From assembly GCA_005281725.1 (NCBI GenBank), contig SSBO01000004.1:1612001-1676000 (forward strand): a stretch of 64,000 nucleotides of DNA, written 5' to 3'. A model generated the notes under the pieces. It saw only the letters and a list, made by a program, of their open reading frames with translations. It made no database searches and had not been told where the DNA came from. Position 1 is the stretch's first letter; every line of letters starts with the position of its first letter. The stretch comes from Wuchereria bancrofti (Eukaryota > Nematoda > Chromadorea > Rhabditida > Onchocercidae). A program made the position numbers and the translations under genes. Below are positions 61,899 through 64,000 of the stretch, piece after piece.

Positions 61899-63800
61899 GG
61901 AACACCTCTACAGTGCGATATATCATTGCTGCTGGAATATTTGAATTACAAAGATTATGAATATTACTTGGGAGTAGGTTATGCAGATTCCTGTGTATCT
62001 GCAATGGTCAAAATTGAATCTGATTTTCGAGTAGAGAATATATTGACTGTTGTGCAGAATCTGCATGGTTTGCACTTCTACAAGCAAAGGTTTGCACTTT
62101 CTAAAACTTTTTGAAAGAAGTTTGCTAATATGTTGAGCGTCTCGATGCTAAAAACTCAAATCACTCATACTTCCTGAATTGTTAATTGAAGTTAACACGA
62201 GCTCTCATTCCAATGATTATTTGTCGCTATCATATCATTCATTATACTTTCTTATAATTTGCTCTATTAATCAATTCAAATTGTTTTGAAGTAAAGCGAT
62301 AACGCATGAACCAGCAGTAATAAAAGCACTACAAGCTCAAGATATTCGATGCTCATTCGATAATATGCATCCGGTTTTAATTGGTTTAGATTTGAATGTT
62401 ACTATTATTGTAAATTTCGACAGTATAACAAACCGTAAGATCTATAGGAATTCGGTCTTTCTTGTTTTCATTGTTTTTGTCTTTTCTGGTGTTAAGTATT
62501 CCAGAATTTGCTAGACAAATTTTATATTCTGCTGAAAGGTTTAAGAGCATTTTTATTCAATTTATTAATATTCAAATGATTTGCTTGTTAATACCTGTTG
62601 GTACTTAAACAACTTTTTCTTTCATTGAATCAGTGACATAATACATTTATGACAGATACTTTCAGCTGGTCGTGTACCTAACCTAGATGGCTTCAAGATA
62701 ATTAAATTTTGCTAAAATTCAAAATGACATGCATTTCTACATACTCGAAAAAATGCCTAAGCCAAAACAAATGTAAAGTATGAACTGGAATCGTTAAGAA
62801 AATTCATATTACACACTAAAATTCATTCATCTACCAGAAACTGACAAACAGCGTTTGTCAAAATTCTTAAAAAGAATTCAACAAGAAAACTTTTCATATC
62901 TCGTTTGATTATGCAGAATTAACAATTATCGTGGCAGAATCAGTGAGAAATCAACCAACTCATTTCCGCTATTTCTATCGGGATCAAGTTAGTCGTCTTG
63001 TATCAGGATACACTGATATCTTCTTGACAACTATAGATATGGGTCGAGGCTTACTACACTTCGTTCACCAAAATAACAATGAATCATCGCGCACGGTAAG
63101 ATGAAATTATTTCTGGCAGTATTATATTCTATTAAACCACAGTGAAGTGAAAAAACATAACAAGTACTATATCAGATATTTCAACAAACTGTTAAAAATA
63201 AGGATAGTTTTCGAAGTTCCAAATATTTGTACAGTTTGCACTTTTTTCATCGATTTAGGGACACGAGGTGTTACAAATCAAAACTATCGATAGTGGCATA
63301 CGCATTACGAAGATTCGTTCCGAAGAGATTCATATGAAATTTTCGCAATTAATTGTAGGAAAATTTATTCTTAGAATTTATAATGAAGCAGCTTTTTTAT
63401 GAAATAATTAGCATTTAAGGTGAGCTATGAATGGACTATAGTAGCTTAACGTAAAAGTGAGTTTGATTTAAAATTTCCTGATTTGAGCCTTAGATTTCTG
63501 GGGTTCTGGAATAGAATTTCTGAACACTTAGCCAAAATCAACAGTAAATCTAATTTTTTGTTTATAAATGAAAATTCATAGATGGATCCAAGTGGTGCTT
63601 ATGCATTCTATGCGATTTCTGGAAAGAATAAACAACAATCCGTATATAAGATGAAAGTGGACTACCCGAATTTTACTCTCGATGCTCAAAAGACGTCTCA
63701 GGAAAAAGCAAAAATATTTACTGTGAATCAAGATGACCGAATATTTCCAGTAGATGGAAATGCTCTACTCGTATGGAAGTTTGCAGGAGAGAAAAGGTAG
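61899..63800 (+). CDS. Unrecognised multi-exon protein, incomplete at the 5' end
   Basis: Five exons join in phase: about 61899-62091, 62290-62436, 62918-63096, 63259-63354 and 63582-63800. The exon ends are estimates except for the last stop. The frame reads GTPLQCDISLLLEYLNYKDY, then IRCSFDNMHPVLIGLDLNVT, then THFRYFYRDQVSRLVSGYTD, IKTIDSGIRITKIRSEEIHM and finally MDPSGAYAFYAISGKNKQ. Short beta-prone blocks ending in hydrophobic runs and an N-glycosylation site (NVT) would suit a beta-propeller or other extracellular repeat domain, but no family is recognised and no signal peptide or start codon was found. The final codons AAA AGG TAG may be a true stop, or AG|GTAGAA may be a donor leading beyond the window. 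An in-frame skip of a possible mini-exon near 62501 was chosen because both acceptors begin with AA but only the later one keeps the frame. Confidence 0.55.
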
Positions 63801-64000
63801 AAGGAAAGAACTAACATTAAGATCCATCTGCAATACCAGTCAAATTTGAAACTGACACGTAGATAATAGTGAAGTGCAAATCAGAATTTTATCTGAGAGA
63901 TATTAGGCCACAGCTTCATTAAATTCAAACAGTCTGTATCTTTTGAAGCCGAAAATTACAGAAGTGCATGGCTGTACGAAGGAAGTTATATAGGAAATTC
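63801..64000. other. Right edge of the window
   Basis: Either the 3' untranslated region or an intron of the preceding gene. Nothing else is visible. Confidence 0.4.

Noticed and set aside
62501..62540. Possible mini-exon (FARQILYSAE) in the last gene
   Set aside because: It has a plausible acceptor and donor, but including it shifts the next exon into a frame with a stop; skipping it keeps the frame.

Overview
The window is AT-rich eukaryotic DNA with small exons (about 75-390 nt), introns of about 100-1400 nt bounded by GT...(T)TTCAG, long gene-free stretches and simple microsatellites. The encoded proteins read as nematode: a FoxD factor with the UNC-130-type N-terminus, a nematode-type dehydratase/reductase fusion of the dTDP-rhamnose pathway, and short acceptor-like sequences just upstream of several start codons, as expected for spliced-leader trans-splicing. 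A parasitic clade III worm, probably filarial, fits the base composition and gene style. That placement is inference; no species-diagnostic repeat was seen.

Layout. 1-5481: no confident gene (one possible minus-strand exon near 4.6-4.9 kb). 5482-9726, minus: seven-exon forkhead gene (unc-130/FoxD), 427 aa. 9727-28564: an 18.8-kb gene-free stretch upstream of the forkhead gene, carrying a 38-bp tandem array with CACGTG cores and a GC-box/CCAAT/TATA hairpin element. 28565-31289, minus: five-exon gene for a nitrobindin-like (THAP4 C-terminal, FABP-like) beta-barrel protein with a signal peptide. 33242-42305, plus: three collinear genes, TIM22, LMBRD2 and PTPMT1. 46386-47797, minus: a small predicted secreted Cys-rich protein resembling the nematode DUF19/T20D4.11-like family. 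51074-54313, plus: Rabin8/RAB3IP-type Rab GEF. 55927-60410, plus: rml-2-like fusion of dTDP-glucose 4,6-dehydratase and an epimerase/reductase-type domain. 61899-63800, plus: exons of an unrecognised protein running toward the right edge.

How the genes relate. TIM22 (carrier-protein import) and PTPMT1 (phosphatidylglycerol/cardiolipin synthesis) both serve the mitochondrial inner membrane and flank LMBRD2 on one strand with gaps of about 1.0 and 0.85 kb, so co-transcription is possible but unproven. The other genes have no evident functional link.

Gene models were joined by hand from reading frames, splice consensus and phase agreement: every junction within the named models keeps frame. Two introns appear to use a GC rather than GT donor. 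No tRNA, rRNA, CRISPR, prokaryotic insert or intact transposon was recognised.
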